Source of the DNA: Alteribacillus sp041949975
GTDB lineage: Bacteria; Bacillota; Bacilli; Bacillales; Marinococcaceae
DNA length: 64,000 nucleotides
Assembly: GCF_041949975.1 (NCBI RefSeq)
Contig: NZ_JBHFQG010000003.1
Coordinates: forward strand, 124,001 to 188,000
Direction of reading: 5' to 3'
The translations under genes and the position numbers were made by a program. Below the pieces are notes generated by a model. That model was given only the letters and a program-made list of their open reading frames with translations, made no database searches and was not told the origin of the DNA. Of the stretch, positions 44,683-53,162 are shown in pieces (position 1 is the stretch's first letter; each line of letters begins with the position of its first letter).

Positions 44683-46023
44683 TTAAAAGGATTTATATCC
44701 AGCAATATCTTGCTTTAAAGGGTTACGTTTAAAGTAATAATACATAACAACCCCTGTTATAACGAGAAGCGCCAGATACAGTACAACAAAAAAGAAAAAT
44801 ATCATTCCCAGGTTGCCTGAATCGGTTGCTGCTTCAGCTGTCGTTTGAACTTGAAAAATTGTCCAGGGCTGTCTTCCTGTGCAGCTGAAAATCCAGCCGG
44901 TTTCAATACCGATCATGGCAAGCGGCCCTCCTGCCACAAACAAAGCAAGCAGCCAATTAGGTAAACCGCGGGAAGTTCTGCGGCGCAGATATAAAAACAA
45001 TAAACCTAATCCTGAAACCCCTATTAAGAAAAAACCGATGGAAACCATAACATTAAAGAGCGTATGTACAAATAAAGGCGGCCACTCCTCTTGCGGGAAA
45101 TCATTCAAACCTTGAATAACCGCATCCGTATCATACGCTGCAAGCCAACTGAGAAGCTTCGGAATTTCAATTCCTCCAATTACTTCATTTGCTTCAGGAC
45201 TCGGTATCCCAAAAATAGTCAGGCCTGCTTCTGATTGGGTTTCAAACAGCCCTTCGGCAGCAGCTAATTTTACCGGAATTTCTTCATAAAGCATGACAGT
45301 TGTGTCGTGCCCAGTAAATGCGGTCCACACCGACATGAGAAAAGCAAATATTAATGTAAGCCCAAAACTTTTTTGGTGATACTGTTTTTCTCGAGCGGAA
45401 AGCTTAGGGTTCATAAGTTTATAGGCTGCCACTGCTAACAAGACGAAGGTCCCTGCCATATATGCAGAGCTTACCACATGAAGAGAGGTGGCGAAAAAAC
45501 TAGGCGACAGTGCAGCAGCCAAGGGGTCTACATTTTCTATAGTACCATTGACAACTTCAAATCCTCGCGGCGTGTTCATCCAGGCGTGGGCGCTCGTTAT
45601 CAATACCGCTGACGCCACCGCTCCAAAAGCAACGAAAAACGTACTAACAATCCTCATAGGAGGGCTTATACGGTCTGCAGCATATACATATATGGCTAGA
45701 AAAAGAGACTCAAGAAAAAAAGCAAAGATTTCGATTTGAAAAGGGAGAGCAATGACCTGGCCTACTATTTCCATGAAACCCGGCCATAAAAGAGACAGCA
45801 TAATAGCGACAATTGTTCCTGTAGGAATCGCCACTCCAAGCAGGATAGCCAGTCCCTTTGTCCAGCGCTTTGCAAGGATTGCATAATCCTCATCTTTTCG
45901 AACTGTTCGCATGATTTCAGCGAAAAAGATCATTAAGGCAATACCAACGGTTAACGTGGCAAAAATGATATGAAATGCCATAGATGAACCAAAAAGCATA
46001 CGAGAAAGCATAACATTATCCAT
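44683..46023 (-). CDS. cydA: Cytochrome bd-type quinol oxidase subunit I
   Basis: A 446-residue subunit I: N-terminal heme-ligand His in FGSSMAFHIIFATLTVG, GRQPW motif (SCTGRQPWTIFQVQTT), and a short Q-loop region typical of the CioA/YthA group. ATG 46021-46023 has GGGAGGG 10 bases upstream. It forms the quinol oxidase with the next gene. The pair is inserted between comC and folC, which are usually adjacent in bacilli. Confidence 0.9.
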   Translation of the reverse strand: MDNVMLSRMLFGSSMAFHIIFATLTVGIALMIFFAEIMRTVRKDEDYAILAKRWTKGLAILLGVAIPTGTIVAIMLSLLWPGFMEIVGQVIALPFQIEIFAFFLESLFLAIYVYAADRISPPMRIVSTFFVAFGAVASAVLITSAHAWMNTPRGFEVVNGTIENVDPLAAALSPSFFATSLHVVSSAYMAGTFVLLAVAAYKLMNPKLSAREKQYHQKSFGLTLIFAFLMSVWTAFTGHDTTVMLYEEIPVKLAAAEGLFETQSEAGLTIFGIPSPEANEVIGGIEIPKLLSWLAAYDTDAVIQGLNDFPQEEWPPLFVHTLFNVMVSIGFFLIGVSGLGLLFLYLRRRTSRGLPNWLLALFVAGGPLAMIGIETGWIFSCTGRQPWTIFQVQTTAEAATDSGNLGMIFFFFVVLYLALLVITGVVMYYYFKRNPLKQDIAGYKSF

Positions 46024-46142
46024 AAAAAGGAATCCCTCCCTTTCAAAGAATACCGGTGAAGATATTATGTGCAAAGTTAGATTTTCTAATACAGCAGATG
46101 TGAATAAATACCAGCTGTTTTACAAAACGTTTAAATAAAGAG

Positions 46143-46265
46143 GTGATCCCTATCGAATGGCTTCCATTGCTGCAGCGTATTTGTTCACTATGTGTCATTG
46201 TTTTTTTGTTGTTTACTTATGTGTGCATCGCTAAACAGGATAAAAAAGCAAAGAAAAAGCGATAG
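46143..46265 (+). CDS. Possible small membrane peptide divergent from cydA
   Basis: A 40-codon frame: IEWLPLLQRICSLCVIVFLL is a membrane helix, followed by a basic tail KQDKKAKKKR. The ribosome site AGAGGTGATC is excellent, but the GTG within it is too close; the only codon at good spacing is ATC at 46152-46154, an unusual start. A terminator begins at its end. Likely expressed, with start uncertain. No family recognised. Confidence 0.45.
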   Translation: MIPIEWLPLLQRICSLCVIVFLLFTYVCIAKQDKKAKKKR

Positions 46266-46290
46266 CTGCCTTAGCTCTCGCTTTTTCTGA
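46254..46290 (+). terminator. Intrinsic terminator after the small peptide frame
   Basis: AAAGCGATAGCT pairs with AGCTCTCGCTTT (one mismatch) across GCCTT, followed by T5. 46291-46600 contains no gene; it has R3-like words and an AT-rich leader. Confidence 0.8.
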
Positions 46291-46620
46291 TTACTGTAAG
46301 GTGGATCAACTCAGAATGGACAAGAGATCTGCTATCTCCTAGAAATCCTTGCTTCAGGGCGTGTTGAAGGACAGAAGAAGCCTCAAATCAAGCAATACCA
46401 ACCGTTTTATTAGCCTATAGCGGAATGAGGGTGAGGGTCCACAACACTTATCAAAAACTTCATTTCAACAAATATAGAGAAACTAGGGTCCAATCGACAA
46501 GCTCACCGCTGCTGAGTTCTCTTTTGTCATACAGTTAGGCAAATATCACCTTCCTGTTTGCATTGCATAGGTTAAAAAAGAAACCATCATCAATTTTTTA
46601 ACATGGAAAGGAGAAAGAAT

Positions 46621-46989
46621 ATGTCTCCATATCGTCAAACTGGATTTCCACCTGGTCCGGGAGGCCCTGGATTTGGCCCAGGACCGGGTCCTGGACCTGG
46701 TACCGGATTTGGTCCTGGCCCCGGACCTGGACCAGGAGGACCTTCAGGACCGCCTCCGCAAATCGTGCCAACAGCTGCAGGAGGTCCTACGTTGTTTGCC
46801 GTTGACCCTGGGGCCATTTACGGCTGTCTGTATCGGTATACATTCATTTGACTTGATAATGGAGAATCCTTTTGGTTTTACCCCACGTTTATTGGGAGAA
46901 GATCGGTTGCTGGATACAGATGGTTCTTTTTCCGCTGGGTCTATTTTGGTATAGACACGAACCGAATAACATCCTTTCAATGCGTATAA
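46621..46989 (+). CDS. Gly-Pro-rich protein with an in-frame TGA before a conserved-looking C-terminal domain
   Basis: AAGGAG precedes ATG 46621. The first part (about residues 7-45) is a low-complexity tract of GPG units (GPGPGPGPGTGFGPGPGPGP). Then PTLFAVDPGAIYGCLYRYTF leads to TGA at 46849-46851, and the same frame goes on for 45 codons (LDNGESFWFYPTFIGRRSV, AGYRWFFFRWVYFGID) to TAA 46987. The second half is compact and aromatic, as in a family of small Bacillus proteins of unknown function, and a Trp would fit at the TGA. The product is either 76 residues, or 122 if TGA is read through, or the gene is dead. Confidence 0.55.
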
Positions 46990-47031
46990 AAAACTTTTAT
47001 CCATCTTGAGGACTGCAGTTTGGCCCTTTTT

Positions 47032-48327
47032 TTATGAATTCATATGCCTGGACACTTCAGAAATAAAGTAAAGTGAGCCGGCGATAACAATAAGGTCCTG
47101 GGTTCCTGCTTGGTTTTGTGCCTTTTTCCAGGCCGATTCCCAATCCTCCAAGGCCTGTGTGCTGCTGATCGGGCTTTTTTCTGCAATTGTTTCTCCACTT
47201 GCTGCTCTTTCAAAATCAAAAGACACTGCTGAAACAGATGCTACTGGCAGCTCAACAAATGGTGCAAGCAGCTCCGCTGGATCTTTTTCTTTTGTCATAG
47301 CTACAATCAAATGAATGGGCCGACCATTAAAGTGTTCTTTCAGTGCATCAGCCAGGCTTTCCATGCCTTCTTTATTATGGGCTCCGTCCAGCAGCACAGG
47401 CGGGTCTTCTTCTCTGTATTCCAACCGTCCCGGCCACGAAGCCTTTTTTAAACCGGTGCGGATATGCTCTTCTTCCACCGGTAAAGCATAATACATTTTT
47501 AAATAGCGAAACACCATTAAAGCAGCTGCTGCGTTTTTTGTTTGATGTCTCCCAAGCATAGTTATCTCCAAATTGTCTATACCGCTTAACAGGGATTGAA
47601 ACGAAAATGACCAGCCGCTTCCGTTCGCTTCCACGCCGACAATATCAAAGTCCCGTCCCAGCTTATATAATTTAGCGTTCGTACTTGCTGCTGATTGTTC
47701 TATAACGGAAAGGGTTTTCTGATTTGTTTCACATGTTACAACCGGCACACCAGATTTAATGATTCCTGCTTTTTCTCTGGCTATGTCTTCTATCGTTTCT
47801 CCTAAAATATGCTGGTGGTCATGACCGACATTTGTAATAACAGAAATCATAGGATACATAGCATTTGTTGAATCAAGCCGTCCCCCAAGACCGACTTCCC
47901 AGATAACAACATCCGGAAAAGCTTTGGCTGCAAAATAGTATGCTGCAATAACAGTCAGCACTTCAAATTCAGAAGGGGTGCCAAAGGGCGTTTTAGCTAT
48001 ACTTTCTGCTGCAGGTTTAACCGCCTTTACAGATTCGAGAAAATCCTGTTCAGAAATAGGCTCTCCATTGACTGCTATTCTTTCACGAAACTCATAAACA
48101 TAAGGAGATGTAAATGTACCGCAAACTAAGCCGGCTTCTTTCATCGGCTCTTTCAAAAAAGCTACGGTAGATCCTTTACCATTCGTGCCTCCGACATGAA
48201 TCCCCTTGAGCCTGCGTTCCGGATTCCCTACACCTTCAAGCATCATACGAACACGGTCCAGACCGGGACGTATATCAGAAGTTGTAAAATCCTGCAGCCA
48301 CTGTCTCGCTTCCTGATATGTATTCAT
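47032..48327 (-). CDS. folC: Folylpolyglutamate/dihydrofolate synthase FolC
   Basis: A 431-residue Mur-ligase-like enzyme that adds glutamates to folates. GTNGKGSTVAFL is the P-loop, TSPYVYEFRERI and VWEVGLGGRLDSTNA follow, and LDGAHNKEGM marks the C-terminal domain. ATG 48325-48327 with AAAGGGG 7 bases upstream is preferred over the upstream frame to 48360. It follows valS as in other bacilli, though 380 bases away. Confidence 0.94.
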   Translation of the reverse strand: MNTYQEARQWLQDFTTSDIRPGLDRVRMMLEGVGNPERRLKGIHVGGTNGKGSTVAFLKEPMKEAGLVCGTFTSPYVYEFRERIAVNGEPISEQDFLESVKAVKPAAESIAKTPFGTPSEFEVLTVIAAYYFAAKAFPDVVIWEVGLGGRLDSTNAMYPMISVITNVGHDHQHILGETIEDIAREKAGIIKSGVPVVTCETNQKTLSVIEQSAASTNAKLYKLGRDFDIVGVEANGSGWSFSFQSLLSGIDNLEITMLGRHQTKNAAAALMVFRYLKMYYALPVEEEHIRTGLKKASWPGRLEYREEDPPVLLDGAHNKEGMESLADALKEHFNGRPIHLIVAMTKEKDPAELLAPFVELPVASVSAVSFDFERAASGETIAEKSPISSTQALEDWESAWKKAQNQAGTQDLIVIAGSLYFISEVSRHMNS

Positions 48328-48389
48328 TTCTTTACCCCTTTCTTTAAGGAGCTCTGTCAAATGTTGTGTGAAAGAAAGAATGGGTTTGT

Positions 48390-48612
48390 CCCAAAAGTTG
48401 ATCCGACCTTTTGCGGGACGGGTCGGACATTTGTTCCGTTATTTCGCATAAAACAGAGATATGGAAAGTTTATCGGACATCTATTCCGCTATTACGTGCC
48501 AAAAACGATGGATATTGCTCGATTTGCAGTAAATAGCGGATTCCATGTCCGTGTGCCCCCTATTTCGCAAGGATTTCATGAAAATAACGTACCATTTGTC
48601 CACGGGCCTTGT
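48390..48612. repeat. Dispersed intergenic repeat R2, copy 2
   Basis: Between valS and folC. GGACATTTGTTCCGTTATTT and GGACATCTATTCCGCTATTA are two direct copies, and GCAGTAAATAGCGGATTCCA with TGTCC is their near reverse complement, so a hairpin of about 25 bp can form. The block aligns with 3560-3780. No gene is present in 48328-48706. Confidence 0.65.
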
Positions 48613-48706
48613 TCTTCCCCAATTTTAAAGGAGACACCACAACATTTACTCTAGAGCCTTCTTTAATTGCTGCATAGCGTGACTACCGCGGTGGTCTTTC
48701 TTTCAT

Positions 48707-51349
48707 TTATGCTTTTAACTCTTTAATACGAGCTGTTACTTTTTCGCGTTTTTCCAGATAATCCTTTTCTTTTTGTTTTTCTTCTTCTACGACATGTTCT
48801 GGTGCTTTTTTAACAAAACCTTCGTTTGAAAGTTTTTTCTGTACACGTTCCACTTCCTTATTAAGCTTCTCTTTTTCTTTTTCAAGGCGCGCGACTTCCT
48901 CATCAAGATCAATCAAACCAGCAAGCGGCATATAGAGCGTTGCACCAGTTAGTACTTGCGACACAGATTTTTCCGAGGCATCGAGATCGGTTTTCACTAT
49001 AAGTTTTTCTGGGTTACAGAAATGCTCGAGATAGCTGCGGCCGCGCTCTAATTGGGTAAGCACATTTTGATCTGCGGCATTAATTTGCAAATCAATTGGT
49101 TTACTTGGAGCGACATTCATTTCAGCACGGGTGTTACGCACAGAGCGGATCACACTTTTTAACAGCTCCATATCTTTAACGGACTCACTGTCAATATATT
49201 CATCCTTAGCTTCCGGCCAAGCAGCTGTTGTGATCGATTCCCCGCTGTGTGGAAGATGCTGCCAGATTTCTTCTGTGATAAACGGCATAATTGGATGAAG
49301 CAGCCGCATGGTGTGATCAAGAACATACGCCAGCACCGAACGTGTCGTTTTTTTCGCATTTTCATCTTCGCCGTAAAGCGGCAGCTTTGCCATTTCAATA
49401 TACCAATCACACACATCATCCCAAATGAAGTTATAAAGAAGACGTCCCACTTCACCAAACTCATAGCTGTCCATTAAGCGGGTTACATCTTTAATGGTTT
49501 CCTGCAGGCGCGTTAAAATCCAGCGGTCTGCGATCGTTTTTTCCCCGTCCAAATTAATCTCTTCATAGCTTAGGCCGCCCATATTCATAAGCGCAAAACG
49601 AGAAGCGTTCCAAATTTTATTGGCAAAGTTCCAGTTGGCTTCGACTTTTTCCCAGTGGAAACGTAAGTCATTACCCGGTGTTGTTCCGGTCGCCAGGAAA
49701 AAGCGCAGGGCATCTGCTCCATATTTTTCAATAACATCCATTGGATCAACACCGTTACCAAGCGACTTACTCATTTTCCGGCCATCTGCATCACGAACCA
49801 GACCGTGAATTAATACATCGTTGAACGGACGCTTTCCGGTGAATTCAAGACCCTGGAAGATCATACGGGATACCCAGAAAAAGATAATGTCATAGCCCGT
49901 AACAAGAACATTCGTCGGATAGAACCGCTGAAAATCAGAAGAATTGGTATCCGGCCAGCCCATCGTAGAAAATGGCCATAGAGCGGAGCTGAACCATGTA
50001 TCTAATACATCTTCATCCTGCTCCCAGTTTTGTGCATCTTTTGGCGCCTCATGGCCTACGTAAATCTCGCCTGTTTCTTTATGGTACCAGGCAGGTACAC
50101 GGTGGCCCCACCAGAGCTGTCGGGAAATACACCAGTCCCGGATATTTTCCAGCCAGTGCAAATATGTTTTTTCAAAACGGTCCGGCACGAAATTTACTTT
50201 TCCTTCCTGCTTTTGCAGTTGTATTGCCTGCTCGGCCAGCGGTTTCATTTTTACAAACCATTGTGTGGAAAGATAAGGCTCTACTACGGCGCCACTCCGC
50301 TCTGAATGACCGACAGAGTGCATATGTTCTTCGATTTTAAAGAGAATGCCTTCTTCCTGGAGATCTTTTACGAGCTTCTTCCTGCACTCAAAACGATCCA
50401 GGCCTTGATACTTACCGGCGTTTTCATTCATTTTTCCGCCTTCATCCATTACAAGCACCCGTTCCAGTTCATGGCGGTTGCCCATTTCAAAGTCATTCGG
50501 ATCATGAGCCGGCGTAATTTTCACCGCTCCTGAACCAAATTCCATATCGACATAATCATCAGCAATGATCTCCATTTCACGTCCAACTACAGGAAGAACC
50601 ACAGTTTTGCCGATCAAGTGCTGGTAACGCTCATCATCCGGGTGAACGGCTACCGCTGTATCACCTAACATCGTTTCTGGACGGGTTGTTGCTACTTCTA
50701 TGTGTCCGGAGCCGTCTTTTAACGGATATTTCATATGGTAAAAATGACCTTGAACATCTTTGTATTCTACTTCAATGTCAGATAGAGCCGTTTGTGTTGC
50801 CGGATCCCAGTTAATGATATATTCGCCTCGGTAAATCAATCCTTTATTGTACAGAGTGACAAATACCTCGCGCACAGCTTTGGAAAGCCCATCATCCAAT
50901 GTAAAACGCTCTCTGGAATAGTCGAGGGACAAGCCTAATTTCGCCCATTGCTGACGGATAAAATCAGCATATTCTTCCTTCCACTCCCATGATTTTTCGA
51001 GAAATTTTTCACGGCCGAGATCATATCGGCTCTTACCTTCTTCTTTTAGTTTACCTTCCACCTTCGCCTGTGTTGCAATACCGGCGTGATCCATTCCCGG
51101 AAGCCAAAGCATATCATAGCCCTGCATACGCTTGGCGCGGGAAGTAATATCCTGCAGCGTTGTATCCCATGCATGACCGAGATGAAGACGCCCGGTTACA
51201 TTTGGAGGAGGAATCACAATGGTATAGGGTTCTTTATCGCCTTCTCCTTCTGCTTTAAAAAATTCTCCATCCGTCCAAAACGGATACCATTTGGCTTCTG
51301 TGTCTTTCGGATCATACTTTGTCGGCATTGCTGTTTCTTGATTTGCCAT
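48707..51349 (-). CDS. valS: Valine-tRNA ligase
   Basis: An 880-residue class Ia synthetase that charges tRNA-Val. HIGH-type motif PPPNVTGRLHLGHAW near residue 48, editing domain in the middle, KMSKS motif (GRKMSKSLGNG near 525), anticodon-binding domain and C-terminal coiled coil (LDEEVARLEKEKEKLNKEVE). A valine T-box lies upstream. First gene of the large leftward block. Confidence 0.97.
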   Translation of the reverse strand: MANQETAMPTKYDPKDTEAKWYPFWTDGEFFKAEGEGDKEPYTIVIPPPNVTGRLHLGHAWDTTLQDITSRAKRMQGYDMLWLPGMDHAGIATQAKVEGKLKEEGKSRYDLGREKFLEKSWEWKEEYADFIRQQWAKLGLSLDYSRERFTLDDGLSKAVREVFVTLYNKGLIYRGEYIINWDPATQTALSDIEVEYKDVQGHFYHMKYPLKDGSGHIEVATTRPETMLGDTAVAVHPDDERYQHLIGKTVVLPVVGREMEIIADDYVDMEFGSGAVKITPAHDPNDFEMGNRHELERVLVMDEGGKMNENAGKYQGLDRFECRKKLVKDLQEEGILFKIEEHMHSVGHSERSGAVVEPYLSTQWFVKMKPLAEQAIQLQKQEGKVNFVPDRFEKTYLHWLENIRDWCISRQLWWGHRVPAWYHKETGEIYVGHEAPKDAQNWEQDEDVLDTWFSSALWPFSTMGWPDTNSSDFQRFYPTNVLVTGYDIIFFWVSRMIFQGLEFTGKRPFNDVLIHGLVRDADGRKMSKSLGNGVDPMDVIEKYGADALRFFLATGTTPGNDLRFHWEKVEANWNFANKIWNASRFALMNMGGLSYEEINLDGEKTIADRWILTRLQETIKDVTRLMDSYEFGEVGRLLYNFIWDDVCDWYIEMAKLPLYGEDENAKKTTRSVLAYVLDHTMRLLHPIMPFITEEIWQHLPHSGESITTAAWPEAKDEYIDSESVKDMELLKSVIRSVRNTRAEMNVAPSKPIDLQINAADQNVLTQLERGRSYLEHFCNPEKLIVKTDLDASEKSVSQVLTGATLYMPLAGLIDLDEEVARLEKEKEKLNKEVERVQKKLSNEGFVKKAPEHVVEEEKQKEKDYLEKREKVTARIKELKA

Positions 51350-51404
51350 CTTACACTCTCCTTTTTTCTGTTCCTTCGTCGGTATGTTTATTTAAGCAAA
51401 ACAT

Positions 51405-51605
51405 GCGGTGCTTCTTTGTTTTCGCAGGGTTCGGCTCTTCTCCTGGATGGTTCGATCCTCCATTCTCTTTTCCTGCTTGTTTCAACTCTTCTCTCTGATG
51501 ATTCGGTTCTTATCCTGCTTGTTTCCGCTCTTTTCTCGCCTGGTTCAGCTCTCTTCCATCCGGTTCAGCTCTTCTACTGCTTTCTTCGGCTCTCTTTTTT
51601 TCTTC
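51405..51605. repeat. Degenerate pyrimidine-rich tandem repeat
   Basis: GGTTC(G/A)(G/A)CTCTTCTC-type units of about 25 bases recur seven or eight times with much variation (GGTTCGGCTCTTCTCC, GGTTCAGCTCTCTTCC, GGTTCAGCTCTTCTAC). It lies between the T-box terminator and valS, so it is transcribed in the valS leader. No gene. Confidence 0.5.
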
Positions 51606-51644
51606 AGAACTTTAACTAAAAAACGGCACTTTTTTTGCTAAACA

Positions 51645-51910
51645 AAAAACCCCTCTTCATCTTTAAAGGACGAAGAGAGGATCGCGGTACCACCTTTATT
51701 CACGCAAAAGTAAACATTAGACATGCTTGCCTTGTGTGCACTTAAACGGATAACGGATCTACCGTCTTCCCCTACTTTTCATTCAAGGAAGCTGCTCGAG
51801 GGCGACCTTCCTTTCATTTAACCTGAAAAATCTCGCAGCCAAGGATTTTTCTCTCTGGACAGGCGGAAATGAAAGTACTCCTCCCTGTTTTCGCTTTATC
51901 TTGGTATATA
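51645..51910 (-). promoter_or_regulatory. T-box riboswitch controlling valS
   Basis: The antiterminator signature AGGTGGTACCGCG (minus strand, about 51683-51695) is followed by a terminator whose arms CCTCTCTTCGTCCTTT and AAAGATGAAGAGG run into T6. Stem I has the GGAAGGTCGCC segment with a GTC (valine) codon at 51804-51806 as probable specifier, and an AG-bulge region upstream. Uncharged tRNA-Val would stabilise antitermination. Confidence 0.93.
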
Positions 51911-51917
51911 TAGTCAC

Positions 51918-51946
51918 ATTTTATACATCTATCGTTTTTTCGTCAA
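51918..51946 (-). promoter_or_regulatory. Promoter of the valS T-box transcript
   Basis: On the minus strand TTGACG (51941-51946), 17-base spacer, TAAAAT (51918-51923). Confidence 0.8.
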
Positions 51947-52089
51947 GAAGACATGCGGTCCCAGGCTTTAAAGAAATAAAAAAAAGGCAGAAACCCTGTA
52001 TTTAATATCTGTACAAAAAGCCTCGGCATGCTATTCATATTTTCGTTCATATTAAAAAGGAATGACATAAAACGGATGGTGATAAAAAT

Positions 52090-53067
52090 ATGAGAATTAT
52101 CAACTTTTTAAAACGAGGCAACACATCTTCAGCTATATCTGCGCTTGGAAATATTGTTTTAGCTACAATCAAAGGCTTTGCTGCTGCGATCAGCGGAAGC
52201 AGTGCTATGTTTGCTACTACCATGCATTCTTTGGCAGATGCCACCAATCAAGGTTTTGTTTTTTTCGGAAGCGCGCTCGCTGAGAAAGAGCCGACCAAAC
52301 GGTTTCCAACAGGCTTTGGACGTGTTGTAAATCTCTTTGTTTTAGTGGCCGTTATTATTGTTGCCATCATGTCATATGAAACCATATTAACAGGCTGGGA
52401 AACGATCAAGGAGCCAAAAGCTTCTTCAAACTTTTGGTTGAATGTGATTATCCTTATGATATCTGTATTAATTGATGGTTTCGTATTAATCAAAGCCATG
52501 AAAGAAGTAGTGAAAGAATCCCATTCCAGTGCGACAGGTTTTCAAATTGTTCCGACCGCTTTTAAAAATATTCAATATGCAGCGCCGCCGACACGACTGG
52601 TTTTTTATGAAGATATTATTGCCACTTTTGGAGCCTTTCTTGCTTTGGTCTTTGTTGTTTTAGCTCATTTTACAGGATTATATGTTTTAGATGGAGTGGG
52701 CACCTTGTTTATTGGTTTACTGCTAGTTATCATTGCATTAAAACTCGGCTATGACAATACCGTTGGATTAATCGGTGTAGCAGCACCTAAAAAGGTGACG
52801 GACCGTATCGCCAGATTAATATTGGACCATAAGGACGTACAGGACATTCAAGCGATGAGAATCCTTCAAGAAGGCCGGCAATATCATGTAGAAAGTTATG
52901 TTGAATTGAGAAAAGGGCTTACTCTTGATCAGGCAGAGGATATTAAATTCCAGCTGCGTGAAAACATTTTAGACGATCCGGATATAGATGACGTGACGTT
53001 AGGAGTTATCGAAACAGATGAAGACCAGAACTGGACGATAAATGAGGAACCTCAAACAGAAAACTAG
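52090..53067 (+). CDS. Cation diffusion facilitator (CDF) family transporter
   Basis: A 325-residue protein with six membrane segments and a C-terminal cytosolic CDF domain. The metal site in helix 2 is HSLADATNQ (H and D), and helix 5 has a matching pattern near GLYVLDGVG. CDF proteins export Zn, Mn, Fe or Co using protons. The distinctive long insert before helix 4 fits the YdfM/MntE-unlike subgroup; the metal is unknown. Confidence 0.85.
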   Translation: MRIINFLKRGNTSSAISALGNIVLATIKGFAAAISGSSAMFATTMHSLADATNQGFVFFGSALAEKEPTKRFPTGFGRVVNLFVLVAVIIVAIMSYETILTGWETIKEPKASSNFWLNVIILMISVLIDGFVLIKAMKEVVKESHSSATGFQIVPTAFKNIQYAAPPTRLVFYEDIIATFGAFLALVFVVLAHFTGLYVLDGVGTLFIGLLLVIIALKLGYDNTVGLIGVAAPKKVTDRIARLILDHKDVQDIQAMRILQEGRQYHVESYVELRKGLTLDQAEDIKFQLRENILDDPDIDDVTLGVIETDEDQNWTINEEPQTEN

Positions 53068-53162
53068 CAGGTTCATGCCAATTAGACATTCACCTATAAG
53101 CTGACGCTGCATATTTTACTGTATAAGTGAAACGGATTACGCTTTTAGGGAGTGTGCTTGGC

